Source: Clostridium pasteurianum (lineage in GTDB: Bacteria; Bacillota; Clostridia; Clostridiales; Clostridiaceae). Taken from it: DNA of 64,000 nt. Where the stretch lies: the NCBI RefSeq assembly GCF_001705235.1, contig NZ_MCGV01000001.1, positions 2,232,001 to 2,296,000 of the forward strand, read 5' to 3'. The translations under genes were made by a program, and so were the position numbers. Positions 1 to 8,407 of the stretch are shown here, piece by piece (position 1 is the stretch's first letter; the number at the start of each line of letters is the position of its first letter). The notes below the pieces were generated by a model that had not been told where the DNA came from, ran no database searches, and worked only from the letters and a program-made list of their open reading frames with translations.

Positions 1-2
1 TA

Positions 3-593
3 ATACTATTAACTTTTACTGCTTGCGGTTCTAAGAAAGTAAAAAAATTAACCAAAGACGATATTAACAAATATACTTCTCAGATGAAAAGCGATCCATT
101 ATCCGGAGACATAACTTTAAATGGTGTAAAATATTCTCTTCCAACTAAAGCTAAAAAATTAGAGGATAACGGCTTTAAATATAATGATTATAAAGATAAA
201 GGACAACCCTTGAAGAATGGCTATTATGTACAAGATATCCATATGGATGATGGAAATAAAGGTGAAGACACTCGTATTGATGTAACTTTATATAATACAA
301 GTGGATCTAGCGTGAAATTTGATGATGCTATGCTTGGTGCTATTAAAATAGAAAAAAGCGGTGATACTTATAAAAATACTGTTGTATTACCAAAAAGCAT
401 TACCCTATCTTCTACTTACGAAGATGTAATAAAAGCTTATGGTAAACCAAAGGTTGATTATATGAAATCAGCTAATTGGATAATATATTACAATACTGAC
501 ATTGGTGAATATGGACAACAGCTTCGTATTTATTTCGATAAAAATACAAAAGTTATTCATTCAATAGAATTAAAAAATATACCTACAAACTAG
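3..593 (+). CDS. Putative lipoprotein, 5' end outside window
   Basis: The reading frame is open from the window's left edge, so the start codon is missing. The visible N-terminus reads ILLTFTACGSKK, which looks like the end of a type II signal peptide with a lipobox ending in Ala-Cys, so the mature protein is probably lipid-anchored on the outer face of the membrane. The remaining roughly 185 residues are hydrophilic and rich in Lys, Asp and Tyr, with no domain I recognise. A strong hairpin terminator follows directly. Function unknown. The lipoprotein call is inferred from the truncated lipobox alone. Confidence 0.6.
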   Translation: MLLTFTACGSKKVKKLTKDDINKYTSQMKSDPLSGDITLNGVKYSLPTKAKKLEDNGFKYNDYKDKGQPLKNGYYVQDIHMDDGNKGEDTRIDVTLYNTSGSSVKFDDAMLGAIKIEKSGDTYKNTVVLPKSITLSSTYEDVIKAYGKPKVDYMKSANWIIYYNTDIGEYGQQLRIYFDKNTKVIHSIELKNIPTN

Positions 594-600
594 AAATAAA

Positions 601-642
601 AAAACAGGCTTCCTAAAATTAATTTAGAAAGCCTGCTTTTAT
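601..642. terminator. Bidirectional rho-independent terminator
   Basis: The arms CAGGCTT and AAGCCTG flank an AT-rich loop. There is an A-run on the left and a T-run on the right. It can end the lipoprotein gene on the plus strand and the tRNA-Arg transcript on the minus strand. Confidence 0.75.
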
Positions 643-647
643 TTATT

Positions 648-724
648 TGGTGCGACAGGCAGGAGTCGAACCCGCAGCGCCTCGGTTCGTAGCCGAGTCC
701 TCTATCCAGTTGAGGTACTATCGC
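648..724 (-). tRNA. tRNA-Arg (ACG)
   Basis: On the minus strand the acceptor GCGATAG pairs with CTGTCGC, followed by A-CCA encoded in the DNA. The anticodon loop is CTACGAA, so the anticodon is ACG (A34 is expected to be edited to inosine). The T loop TTCGACT is normal. The gene is 77 nt long and is followed by the terminator at 601-642. Confidence 0.95.
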
Positions 725-830
725 ATAATTACTAAGCATATTTATATTATCACAATAATCCAAAAAAATCAAACCTATACTTCATTAAGTATATTTACAT
801 AATATAAGTTTATCTATCTTTAGAAAAAAT

Positions 831-860
831 AAAAGGACATTCATAAAATAAATGTCCTTT
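831..860 (-). terminator. Rho-independent terminator of tRNA-Ser pair
   Basis: AAAGGACATT and AATGTCCTTT form a hairpin directly after the CCA end of tRNA-Ser(GCU), followed on the minus strand by a T-rich tract. Confidence 0.75.
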
Positions 861-951
861 TGGCGGAGAAGGAGAGTTTCGAACTCTCGCACCGGTTACC
901 CGATCTATACCCTTAGCAAGGGCACCTCTTCAACCACTTGAGTACTTCTCC
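861..951 (-). tRNA. tRNA-Ser (GCT)
   Basis: The minus-strand acceptor GGAGAAG pairs with CTTCTCC, with G discriminator and encoded CCA. The anticodon loop TTGCTAA gives GCT. The long variable arm typical of serine tRNAs is present (91 nt in total). It forms a likely transcription unit with the upstream tRNA-Ser(TGA). Confidence 0.95.
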
Positions 952-985
952 ATGTGTTCTACTAAATAATCTTTTTTATATAAAA

Positions 986-1076
986 TGGCGGAAAGATAGG
1001 GATTCGAACCCTAGGTGCGGTTACCCGCACGCCGGTTTTCAAGACCGGTGCCTTAAACCAACTCGACCATCTTTCC
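986..1076 (-). tRNA. tRNA-Ser (TGA)
   Basis: The minus-strand acceptor GGAAAGA pairs with TCTTTCC, with G discriminator and encoded CCA. The anticodon loop CTTGAAA gives TGA. A long class II variable arm is present (91 nt). It lies 34 nt upstream of tRNA-Ser(GCT) on the same strand. Confidence 0.95.
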
Positions 1077-1224
1077 ACAACAACGACATAAAATATTATA
1101 TCAACTTATATTTAATTTGTCAACAAGTAAATAAAAATACAATAAAATATTTTATTTTCTAACTTGCAACAAGAACTATTATATCATCCTAAGATTTTTA
1201 TGTCAACGTTTTATTTCATATTTA

Positions 1225-2118
1225 TTATTTATTTTTTAACATAATCTCCTTGGACAGTTTAAGAAATGCACTAAGTGCCGGCGAAATCCACTTATCTTTA
1301 TGATACAGAACCTGTGATATAATACCAAAATCCGGTCCACACCAATTTAAAGGAACTAATCTTCCTGTCTTTATTTCATCTTCTACAGCAACTTTCGGTA
1401 AAAGCGTTGTACCTAGTCCACTCATAGTAAATTGTTTTATAGCTTGAACACTACCTGTTTCAAGCGCAAGATTAGGCTTTATATTGTACTCACTTAGAAT
1501 ATTTTCAAATGCAGCTCTATAACTACATCCCATTTCCGTTAATATGAGTGGCTCTTCTGATATATCTTCTGGAAATACCTTGTCCTTTTTTGTGAGTGGA
1601 TGTCCTGGATAAGTTAAAAGAACCATAGGTTCATCTATCTCAACTTCTGATATAAATTCTTTAGAATCTATCTTAGTTCCAAGTGAAAAAGCTGCATCTA
1701 TTATATTATCTTTTAGAAAATGCCTAAAATCAGAACAAGTACCAAATTTAAGCGAAACATCTACTTCTGGATAAAGCTTTCTATACCTTTTAAGAACCTC
1801 TGGAAGTCTTATTACACATAAAGATTCTGCTGCACCTATAGTAAGAGTACCACTTGGCTTGCCATCATCTATTACAATATTTTTCATTTGATTCGAAAGC
1901 TTAATCATCTGTTTAGCATATGGAAGAAGCTTTTTACCCTCATATGTTAATGTTACTTTTTTGCCCATTCTCTCAAAAAGTTTTACCTTAAGTTCACTTT
2001 CTAAGCTCTTTATTTGAGTAGTAACCGTAGATTGAGCATAATTAAGCACATTAGATGCCTCTGTAAAACTCTGGTATTTACTTATAGCTATAAAAGTATT
2101 GAGTTGTTTAAAATCCAT
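1225..2118 (-). CDS. LysR-family transcriptional regulator
   Basis: This is a 297-residue LysR-type regulator, the usual length for the family. The N-terminal 60 residues form the winged helix-turn-helix (LNTFIAISKYQSFTEASNVL, then the TVTTQIKSLE recognition region). The rest is a periplasmic-binding-like effector domain (about residues 90-290). The start ATG has a plausible GGAA-type ribosome site upstream. It is divergent from the aspartate-semialdehyde dehydrogenase gene across a 122-bp AT-rich gap, the classic arrangement for a LysR regulator and its target. Control of that gene is an inference from position; the co-inducer is not predictable. Confidence 0.85.
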   Translation of the reverse strand: MDFKQLNTFIAISKYQSFTEASNVLNYAQSTVTTQIKSLESELKVKLFERMGKKVTLTYEGKKLLPYAKQMIKLSNQMKNIVIDDGKPSGTLTIGAAESLCVIRLPEVLKRYRKLYPEVDVSLKFGTCSDFRHFLKDNIIDAAFSLGTKIDSKEFISEVEIDEPMVLLTYPGHPLTKKDKVFPEDISEEPLILTEMGCSYRAAFENILSEYNIKPNLALETGSVQAIKQFTMSGLGTTLLPKVAVEDEIKTGRLVPLNWCGPDFGIISQVLYHKDKWISPALSAFLKLSKEIMLKNK

Positions 2119-2240
2119 AAAACATCATTCCTATCAAAATTTTTGAATGTTTTAATCAAAATTATCAATTTTACTAATATGTACTTATATGTTAGCATAT
2201 ATAATATAAACAATCAATATTAAGTTTTGAGGTGATTTCA

Positions 2241-3323
2241 ATGAAAAAATTGAAGGTTGGATTAATTGGCGGAACTGGAATGGTGGGACAAAGATTTGCC
2301 TGTCTCTTAAAAAATCATCCCTGGTTTGAGGTAACAGCAATAGCTGCAAGTAAAAGATCCGCCGGTTTAACTTATGAAGAAGCTGTAAAAAATAGATGGA
2401 AAATGAACGAGCCTATACCTGATAATGTTAAAAATATAGTAGTAGAGGATGCTTTAGATGTTGATAAATTTTCAAGCATGGTTGATTTTGTATTCTGCGC
2501 AATATCATTAAACAAAGAGGAAACTAAAATTCTTGAGGAAAACTACGCAAAGCATGAAACTCCTGTTATATCTAATAATTCAGCTAATAGGGGCATACCT
2601 GATGTTCCTGTTTTAATACCTGAAATAAATGGAAACCAAACAGATATAATTGAATTTCAAAAAAGACGACTAGGAACTAAAAGAGGATTTATAAGTGTTA
2701 AGCCTAATTGCTCTATTCAAAGCTATGTACCTCCTATAAGTGCTCTTATGAAGTATAACCCTGAATCTATACTTGCATGCACTTATCAAGCTATATCAGG
2801 CGCAGGTAAAACATTTAAAGAATGCCCTGAAATCCTAGATAACGTGATTCCTTATATTAAAGGTGAAGAAGAAAAAAGCGAGAATGAACCTTTAAAGATA
2901 TGGGGATCTATAAAAAATGGTAAAATAATAAACGCTTCATCACCAATTATAACAACCCAGTGCATAAGAGTTCCAGTAACTGACGGTCACTTAGCAGCTG
3001 TATTTGTTAACTTTAAAAATAAACCTTCTAAAGATGAGATAATAGCTGCATGGGAAAATTTCAAAGCTCCTGATCAAATATTAAACCTACCAAGTGCACC
3101 AAAACAGTTTTTACACTATTTTGATGAATCTGATAGGCCACAAACTAAATTAGATAGAAACTTCCAAAATGGAATGGGCATAACTATGGGACGTTTAAGA
3201 GAGGATAAATTATTTCAATACAAATTTGTATGTCTATCCCACAATACTCTTCGTGGTGCTGCAGGTGGCGGAGTTTTAAGTGCTGAATTATTAAAATCAC
3301 AGGGATATTTAACCGCCAAATAA
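2241..3323 (+). CDS. asd: Aspartate-semialdehyde dehydrogenase
   Basis: It catalyses the NADPH-dependent reduction of aspartyl-4-phosphate to aspartate semialdehyde, the branch-point step to lysine/diaminopimelate, threonine and methionine in the cytoplasm. The N-terminal Rossmann motif is GLIGGTGMVGQRF. The catalytic Cys is in KPNCSIQ (about residue 157), and a C-terminal HNTLRGAAGG segment matches the family. At 360 residues with this motif set it resembles the archaeal/fungal-type Asd rather than the E. coli type. The ATG at 2241 is chosen because an upstream in-frame GTG (2232) lies inside the ribosome site GAGGTG. A strong terminator follows. Divergent from a LysR gene. Confidence 0.93.
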   Translation: MKKLKVGLIGGTGMVGQRFACLLKNHPWFEVTAIAASKRSAGLTYEEAVKNRWKMNEPIPDNVKNIVVEDALDVDKFSSMVDFVFCAISLNKEETKILEENYAKHETPVISNNSANRGIPDVPVLIPEINGNQTDIIEFQKRRLGTKRGFISVKPNCSIQSYVPPISALMKYNPESILACTYQAISGAGKTFKECPEILDNVIPYIKGEEEKSENEPLKIWGSIKNGKIINASSPIITTQCIRVPVTDGHLAAVFVNFKNKPSKDEIIAAWENFKAPDQILNLPSAPKQFLHYFDESDRPQTKLDRNFQNGMGITMGRLREDKLFQYKFVCLSHNTLRGAAGGGVLSAELLKSQGYLTAK

Positions 3324-3348
3324 TATATTATAAAAATATACAAAATAA

Positions 3349-3385
3349 AAAGGTGACAAGCCAACTTCTATGGTTTATCACCTTT
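3349..3385. terminator. Bidirectional terminator between asd and serS
   Basis: AAAGGTGA and TCACCTTT arms, extended by pairing AAGCC with GGTTT, form a long hairpin between the convergent asd and serS genes, with A/T tracts on both sides. Confidence 0.8.
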
Positions 3386-3394
3386 CATTTTATC

Positions 3395-4669
3395 CTATTT
3401 TATAACATCTACTCTCATATACTGTTTTAATGCATCTGGAACAGTTACAGTTCCATCTTCATTTTGATAATTTTCTAATATTGCTGCAACAGTTCTTCCA
3501 ACTGCAAGCCCCGAACCATTAATAGTATGAATAAATTCTGGTTTAGCTTTAGGTTCTCTTCTAAATTTGATATTTGCACGTCTTGATTGAAAATCCTCAA
3601 AATTACTACAGCTTGATATTTCAACATATCTATTGTAGCTAGGCATCCAAACCTCTATATCATATTTTAATGCTGCAGTAAATCCTAAATCGCCCTTACA
3701 TATTCTAACAACCCTGTAAGGTATATTTAATATTTGTAACATTTCTTCTGCATCATGAGTTAGTTTTTCAAGTTCATCATAAGAATCTTCCGGTTTAACA
3801 AATTTAACAAGCTCAACCTTATTAAATTGATGTTGACGAACAAGACCTCTTGTATCTCTTCCTGCTGAACCTGCTTCTGATCTAAAACATGCGCTGTAGG
3901 CAGCAAATTTATAAGGTAAATCTTCTCCCTTTAGTATTTCATCTCTGAAAAGATTTGTAACAGGGACTTCAGCTGTAGGTATTAAGAAGAAACCATTATC
4001 TACTTTGAATGCATCCTCTTCAAATTTAGGAAGCTGACCTGTACCTGTCATACTCGTTCTATTTACCATATATGGTGGAAGTATTTCTTCATATCCTTGT
4101 TTTTCAATATGTGTATCTAGAAAAAAGTTTATTACAGATCTTTCAAGTCTTGCTCCAAGTCCTCTATAAAAAGTAAATCTTGAGCCAGCTACTTTTCCTG
4201 CTCTCTCAAAATCAAGTATATTTAAATCTGTTCCAATATCCCAATGTGCTTTAAAATCAAAATTAAATTTCTTAGGTTCTCCCCATTTTCTGATTTCAAC
4301 ATTATCTGCATCAGATTTTCCTTCTGGAACACTTGGATGTGGAATATTAGGAATTCTAAGCATTATATACTGTATTTTTTCATCTATACCTGATAACTCA
4401 GCATCGATTCCTTTTATATCTTCTGAAATTTTCTTCATTTCAGTTAATAATTCATCTGCATTTTCTCCTGCCCTCTTAAGCTTAGCTATCTCTCCTGAAT
4501 CTTTATTTCTTTTACTCTTTAAGTTTTCTACCTCTACGAGCTTTTTTCGTCTATCTTCGTCAAGTTTTACAAGTTCATCTATGACGGAAACATCAAAGTC
4601 CTCTCCTCTATTAGTTAATGCCTTTTTTATTTCTTCTGGATTGTTTCTTATCTTTTTTAAATCTAACAT
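3395..4669 (-). CDS. serS: Seryl-tRNA synthetase
   Basis: It charges tRNA-Ser with serine. The 424 residues match the standard bacterial SerRS. An N-terminal long coiled-coil arm (about residues 25-100, rich in Lys and Glu) grips the tRNA-Ser variable arm. The class II catalytic core has motif 2 around [20 protein letters not shown] and motif 3 [18 protein letters not shown]. Two of its tRNA-Ser substrates are encoded about 2.5 kb away. No T-box leader is visible upstream. The ATG lacks a good ribosome site at normal distance; a strong GGAGGGAGG lies 36 nt upstream, in front of a short overlapping TTG frame (see findings). Confidence 0.97.
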   Translation of the reverse strand: MLDLKKIRNNPEEIKKALTNRGEDFDVSVIDELVKLDEDRRKKLVEVENLKSKRNKDSGEIAKLKRAGENADELLTEMKKISEDIKGIDAELSGIDEKIQYIMLRIPNIPHPSVPEGKSDADNVEIRKWGEPKKFNFDFKAHWDIGTDLNILDFERAGKVAGSRFTFYRGLGARLERSVINFFLDTHIEKQGYEEILPPYMVNRTSMTGTGQLPKFEEDAFKVDNGFFLIPTAEVPVTNLFRDEILKGEDLPYKFAAYSACFRSEAGSAGRDTRGLVRQHQFNKVELVKFVKPEDSYDELEKLTHDAEEMLQILNIPYRVVRICKGDLGFTAALKYDIEVWMPSYNRYVEISSCSNFEDFQSRRANIKFRREPKAKPEFIHTINGSGLAVGRTVAAILENYQNEDGTVTVPDALKQYMRVDVIK

Positions 4670-4885
4670 ACTTGTTTTCTACTGAATATAAAATTCAATA
4701 GGTTCCTCCCTCCAATATTAAGCATTTTTTATATATAAATGTATTAATTTCAGCTTTATTAAACAATATATAATAATTTCATACATACATAACTTAGTTT
4801 ATCACTAAAGCCTTAAAAATTCAAATAAGAGGTGGAAATTTTAATCTAATTTATCAAATAATCTAATAAATTAGTTTCAATCTAG

Positions 4886-7555
4886 TTATATTACTTTTTG
4901 GGAAAGATTATCATTAGATTTTATATCATTTTTATTATTAACTTTTTTATCTGTTAATAATCCTAAAACTGATGATAACATAATTATAATTGAAGCAAAT
5001 GAAAATGTTTTATTGAAAGCCTCTGATATTTTTTCATTTTTGTCATCCTTAACTTTATTCAAAACCTCTTGCAGTGCACCTTTTTGACCTGCCATTCCCT
5101 CACTCTCTACTATCTTTTGAGTTCCATCTTTTACTTTTAGCGAAGCATCTACAAGTTTATCTGAACCATCTTTTAATTTTTCCGTTCCATCCTTAGCAAC
5201 CTTCATTCCAGCTGTAACTTTATTTGAACCATCATATAGTTTAGATGAACCATTTTTTAATTTGGAAACTACATCATTCATATTTCCTATTCCTGTTTGA
5301 AGCTTTAATAGACCTTGTGACCCTGCTGAAACTTTATCTAATCCACTTGAAATTTGAATTACACCACTTTTAAAGTTACCGCCGTCTTGAAACTGTGATA
5401 AAACCTTTGAAGATGCTACTGCAACACCGCTTGCTCCTGATTTAACTGCCGTTCCAGATGCCACAATATTTTGAGTTCCCATAGAATTTAATTTATTTTC
5501 AAAATCACTTTCATTAGTTACTTTTGGATCCAGAGCCGCTGAATAAACTGTAACTAAGCTTGAAAGCATTGCTATTTTACTATTATCATTTTGAGCCTTT
5601 GCAGTATTAAGATTATTTTCATAAATTTCGAGCATTTTATTTGAATCAGGATTATTTTTTATCATCAAGTACATCATGTTATTTACCGCTGTAACATAAC
5701 TATTAACACCACTAGAAAGCTTTTGAGCTCCATTATTAATACCAGAAGCTCCATCATATAAGGTTACACTGCCATTACCAGGTGAAAACTGCATAAGAAG
5801 CTTTTTAGCGCCAGCATCTAACTCCGATATACCATTTACTAAATTAGGAAGGTTATCACTTGCATCCTTTAATTTTTGACTACCCTCAGCTACTTTATTA
5901 ATTCCAGTATTAAAGGTACCAATTCCAGAATTTAAAGAATTACCTCCACTATATATGGAATCCATTCCACCCTTTAAGGAACTTATTCCATTATTTAAGT
6001 TTTCTTCGCCATTGTAAATTTTACCATTAGCATCTCTAAGTTTGCTCGTTGCGTCATAAAGCTTTTTGAGTGTATCATTATTAACAAAAGTGGCATCTTT
6101 AGAAAACAGGTCAGAATTCTTTAAAATAGTACTTTGAATTGATTTTTGTATTGAAGCCTGCGACATATTACTTTTACTATTACTATCAGAATCATTAAAT
6201 TCATCATTTATTATTTTTACAAGCTTTTTTCTAACTGGATATATTATTTCATGTTTATTATTTATATAAGAAATAGCATCTTTTTTAATGTCGTCCTTTG
6301 CACTAGATACATTTCCATTTAACATACTTACCAAAATTGCAATTCCTATACAACTTCCTATTTGCCTAGCGGCATTTATTATTCCAGAACCCATTCCACT
6401 TTTTTCTTTAGGGATGTATTTAACTGAAGATGAAAGCGCTTGAACAGAAAATCCAAGACCTATTCCACAGATAATTAAATCAAATATCATAGTACCCTTA
6501 GTAGTATTTACACTCAAATATGACAATCTAAAAGTGCCAATTCCAAGCATTAATATACCAATAAAATTTACAATTCTTGTACCAATCTTTTTACTTAAAA
6601 TACTTCCAGTAGGGGTTGCTACCATTGCTGTAAGTGATACCGTCATCATAATAAAAGCTGCCTCAAGAGTATCATAGTTTAGCACATTTTGAAGATAATA
6701 GTTCAAAATAAGGAGAGGACACATAAGCCCAAAACCAGTTATCAAATAACATATGTTAGAAGCTGTAAAAGTAGGTTCTTTAAAAAGCTTAAGTTCTACC
6801 ATAGGTTCAGAAAGCTTAAGTTCAATTATTATAAATGCTATAAGAGAAACTACAAAAGTTGTAAATAAAACTATTATTGTAGTTGAAGTCCATCCATAAT
6901 CTTTTCCTTTAAGAAGAGCAAAAGTAAGACAAAATAAACTTATAGTTAATGTTATCATACCAAGCCAGTCTATACTTTTAGAAACTGTATTATCATAAGA
7001 TTCTTCTACAAAAAGTAATATCATAACCAGTGATATTATAGTTAATGGTACATTTACAAAGAAAACTGACTGCCAGTTTATATATTTTATTAAAATTCCT
7101 CCAACCGGTGGACCACTTGCAGCTGCAAGACCAACTACTGCACCAGATGCTCCTACAACTATCTGCATTTTTTCCTTACCAAAAATCTCAATTCCCATTG
7201 GAAGCACTATTGGAGTTATTATAGCTCCACCAATACCCTGTATAAATCTCATTACTATAAGAAATAATAGCGAACTTGAAAATCCACAAAGTGCTGAACT
7301 AACGCCAAAAATTATAAGACCTATAATCATTAATTTTTTTCTTCCGAATTGATCCGCAATCTTTGATGCAGTAATCATAAAGACAGCCAATGCCAAAGCA
7401 TAAATTGTGCTTATCCAACTAGTGTCTTTTAAACTTACATTAAAATAATTAGTTATGTCAGGAAGAGCAATATTAACAATTGTACTATCAATTACTCCAA
7501 GAAAAGCTGATATTAATATTCCAATAAATCCAATATATTTTGCTTTTTTATTCAT
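4886..7555 (-). CDS. DHA2-family MFS exporter with large extracytoplasmic insert
   Basis: The first 420 residues are a 14-helix drug:H+ antiporter (DHA2/EmrB-QacA type). Residues 20-60 contain the DSTIVNIALPDI segment typical of the family, followed by ADQFGRKKL in the first cytoplasmic loop. Between the apparent helices 13 and 14 is an insert of about 430 residues made of degenerate L-x-x-G-x-x-x-L-x-x-G repeats (for example KLYDGSNKVTAGMK, KLKDGSDKLVDASL), resembling the YhgE/Pip extracytoplasmic region. The protein ends with one helix and a short hydrophilic tail. Its length of 889 is roughly double the family norm. Ribosome site GGAGGTGG precedes the ATG. A perfect TTGACA/TATAAT promoter drives it, facing tetR. 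Substrate unknown; efflux of a toxic compound is the usual role. Confidence 0.85.
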   Translation of the reverse strand: MNKKAKYIGFIGILISAFLGVIDSTIVNIALPDITNYFNVSLKDTSWISTIYALALAVFMITASKIADQFGRKKLMIIGLIIFGVSSALCGFSSSLLFLIVMRFIQGIGGAIITPIVLPMGIEIFGKEKMQIVVGASGAVVGLAAASGPPVGGILIKYINWQSVFFVNVPLTIISLVMILLFVEESYDNTVSKSIDWLGMITLTISLFCLTFALLKGKDYGWTSTTIIVLFTTFVVSLIAFIIIELKLSEPMVELKLFKEPTFTASNICYLITGFGLMCPLLILNYYLQNVLNYDTLEAAFIMMTVSLTAMVATPTGSILSKKIGTRIVNFIGILMLGIGTFRLSYLSVNTTKGTMIFDLIICGIGLGFSVQALSSSVKYIPKEKSGMGSGIINAARQIGSCIGIAILVSMLNGNVSSAKDDIKKDAISYINNKHEIIYPVRKKLVKIINDEFNDSDSNSKSNMSQASIQKSIQSTILKNSDLFSKDATFVNNDTLKKLYDATSKLRDANGKIYNGEENLNNGISSLKGGMDSIYSGGNSLNSGIGTFNTGINKVAEGSQKLKDASDNLPNLVNGISELDAGAKKLLMQFSPGNGSVTLYDGASGINNGAQKLSSGVNSYVTAVNNMMYLMIKNNPDSNKMLEIYENNLNTAKAQNDNSKIAMLSSLVTVYSAALDPKVTNESDFENKLNSMGTQNIVASGTAVKSGASGVAVASSKVLSQFQDGGNFKSGVIQISSGLDKVSAGSQGLLKLQTGIGNMNDVVSKLKNGSSKLYDGSNKVTAGMKVAKDGTEKLKDGSDKLVDASLKVKDGTQKIVESEGMAGQKGALQEVLNKVKDDKNEKISEAFNKTFSFASIIIMLSSVLGLLTDKKVNNKNDIKSNDNLSQKVI

Positions 7556-7573
7556 TTTGCACCCACCTCCAAA

Positions 7574-7661
7574 ATATGAAACTCATTTCATATTCATATT
7601 ATAATCTTGTACCTAGTCTTTGTCAATATAAATATGAATTCAGTTTCATATTATATTGACA
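7574..7661. promoter_or_regulatory. Divergent exporter/tetR promoters with paired operators
   Basis: Minus strand, exporter: TTGACA (7621-7626), 17-bp spacer, TATAAT (7598-7603). Plus strand, tetR: TTGACA (7656-7661), 17-bp spacer, TAAAAT (7679-7684). Two 20-bp palindromes share the arms ATATGAAA and TTTCATAT with a 4-bp centre: 7574-7593 is perfect and 7632-7651 has one arm mismatch. The first covers the exporter transcription start; the second sits between the two -35 boxes. These are the likely TetR operators. Confidence 0.8.
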
Positions 7662-7713
7662 ACACATTTTTATTGTATTAAAATAACTATAAAAGCTGTT
7701 AGGAGTGAATACT

Positions 7714-8319
7714 TTGAATAGAGAAGTTCGTGAACCGAAACAAAAACGTTCAATAGAAAAAAAGGAAAAAATATTATCTGCAGCCTATGAGCTTTTCACA
7801 AAAAATGGCTATTTCGATATGAATACAGCAGAAATTGCAAAAAAAGCTGGACTTTCAACGGGTACTGTTTACGCATATTTTAAAGATAAGAAAGACATAC
7901 TCCTTGAATGCCTTTATAAAAATGGTAAGTTTTTTAGAAATAAGATTGTTAGTGAATTTAGTAAGCTTTCAGAAAGTAATGATCTTTTTGTTACTGTAAA
8001 AAGTATTCTCAATGTTTTTGTTGAATTTCATAATGTTTATCCCAAAAAATCACATGATGAGCTTATGGCATTAGTACATACTGACAAAGACGTAATGGAA
8101 TATTTTCAATATATTAAAACTACAATGATGGATGCTGTTGTTGTGCAACTTAATAAATCTGGAATTGAATTAAAACACGAAAAGGAGCAATCATTTTTGA
8201 TGTATTCTCTTATTGAAAATATTGAAGATGAGCTTGCCTTTAATATAAACCCTGATTTAGACAAGGATGTACTTATAGATGAATGTACCCGTGTTATTGT
8301 TTCAATGATAACAGGATAA
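7714..8319 (+). CDS. TetR-family transcriptional regulator
   Basis: A repressor of about 201 residues. The N-terminal HTH (about residues 15-60) has the family pattern IAKKAGLSTGTVYAYFKDKK. The C-terminal helical domain binds an unknown ligand. The TTG at 7714 is chosen because the in-frame GTG at 7705 overlaps the ribosome site AGGAG. It is divergent from the exporter gene, and two palindromes lie in the shared promoter region, so it most likely represses the exporter and itself until a substrate releases it. That role is inferred from arrangement. Confidence 0.88.
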   Translation: MNREVREPKQKRSIEKKEKILSAAYELFTKNGYFDMNTAEIAKKAGLSTGTVYAYFKDKKDILLECLYKNGKFFRNKIVSEFSKLSESNDLFVTVKSILNVFVEFHNVYPKKSHDELMALVHTDKDVMEYFQYIKTTMMDAVVVQLNKSGIELKHEKEQSFLMYSLIENIEDELAFNINPDLDKDVLIDECTRVIVSMITG

Positions 8320-8335
8320 AGTATATTATAAAATG

Positions 8336-8386
8336 AAAAAGCTATTGATACTATGCGATTTTGATTGCATTATATCAATAGCTTTT
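8336..8386. terminator. Bidirectional terminator between tetR and DUF1015 gene
   Basis: AAAAGCTATTGATA pairs with TATCAATAGCTTTT in a 14-bp stem between two convergent genes. A-run and T-run flanks allow termination in both directions. Confidence 0.85.
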
Positions 8387-8407
8387 CTTGAAAAATTATA
8401 TAGAAAC

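Noticed and set aside
590-772. 60-codon minus-strand frame over the tRNA-Arg gene
   Set aside because: Fully explained by the tRNA gene and its terminator.
938-1162. 74-codon plus-strand frame
   Set aside because: Antisense to tRNA-Ser(TGA), no ribosome site, AT-rich tail.
4670-4885. T-box upstream of serS
   Set aside because: No GGTGG...CGCG core or terminator pair is present in this gap.
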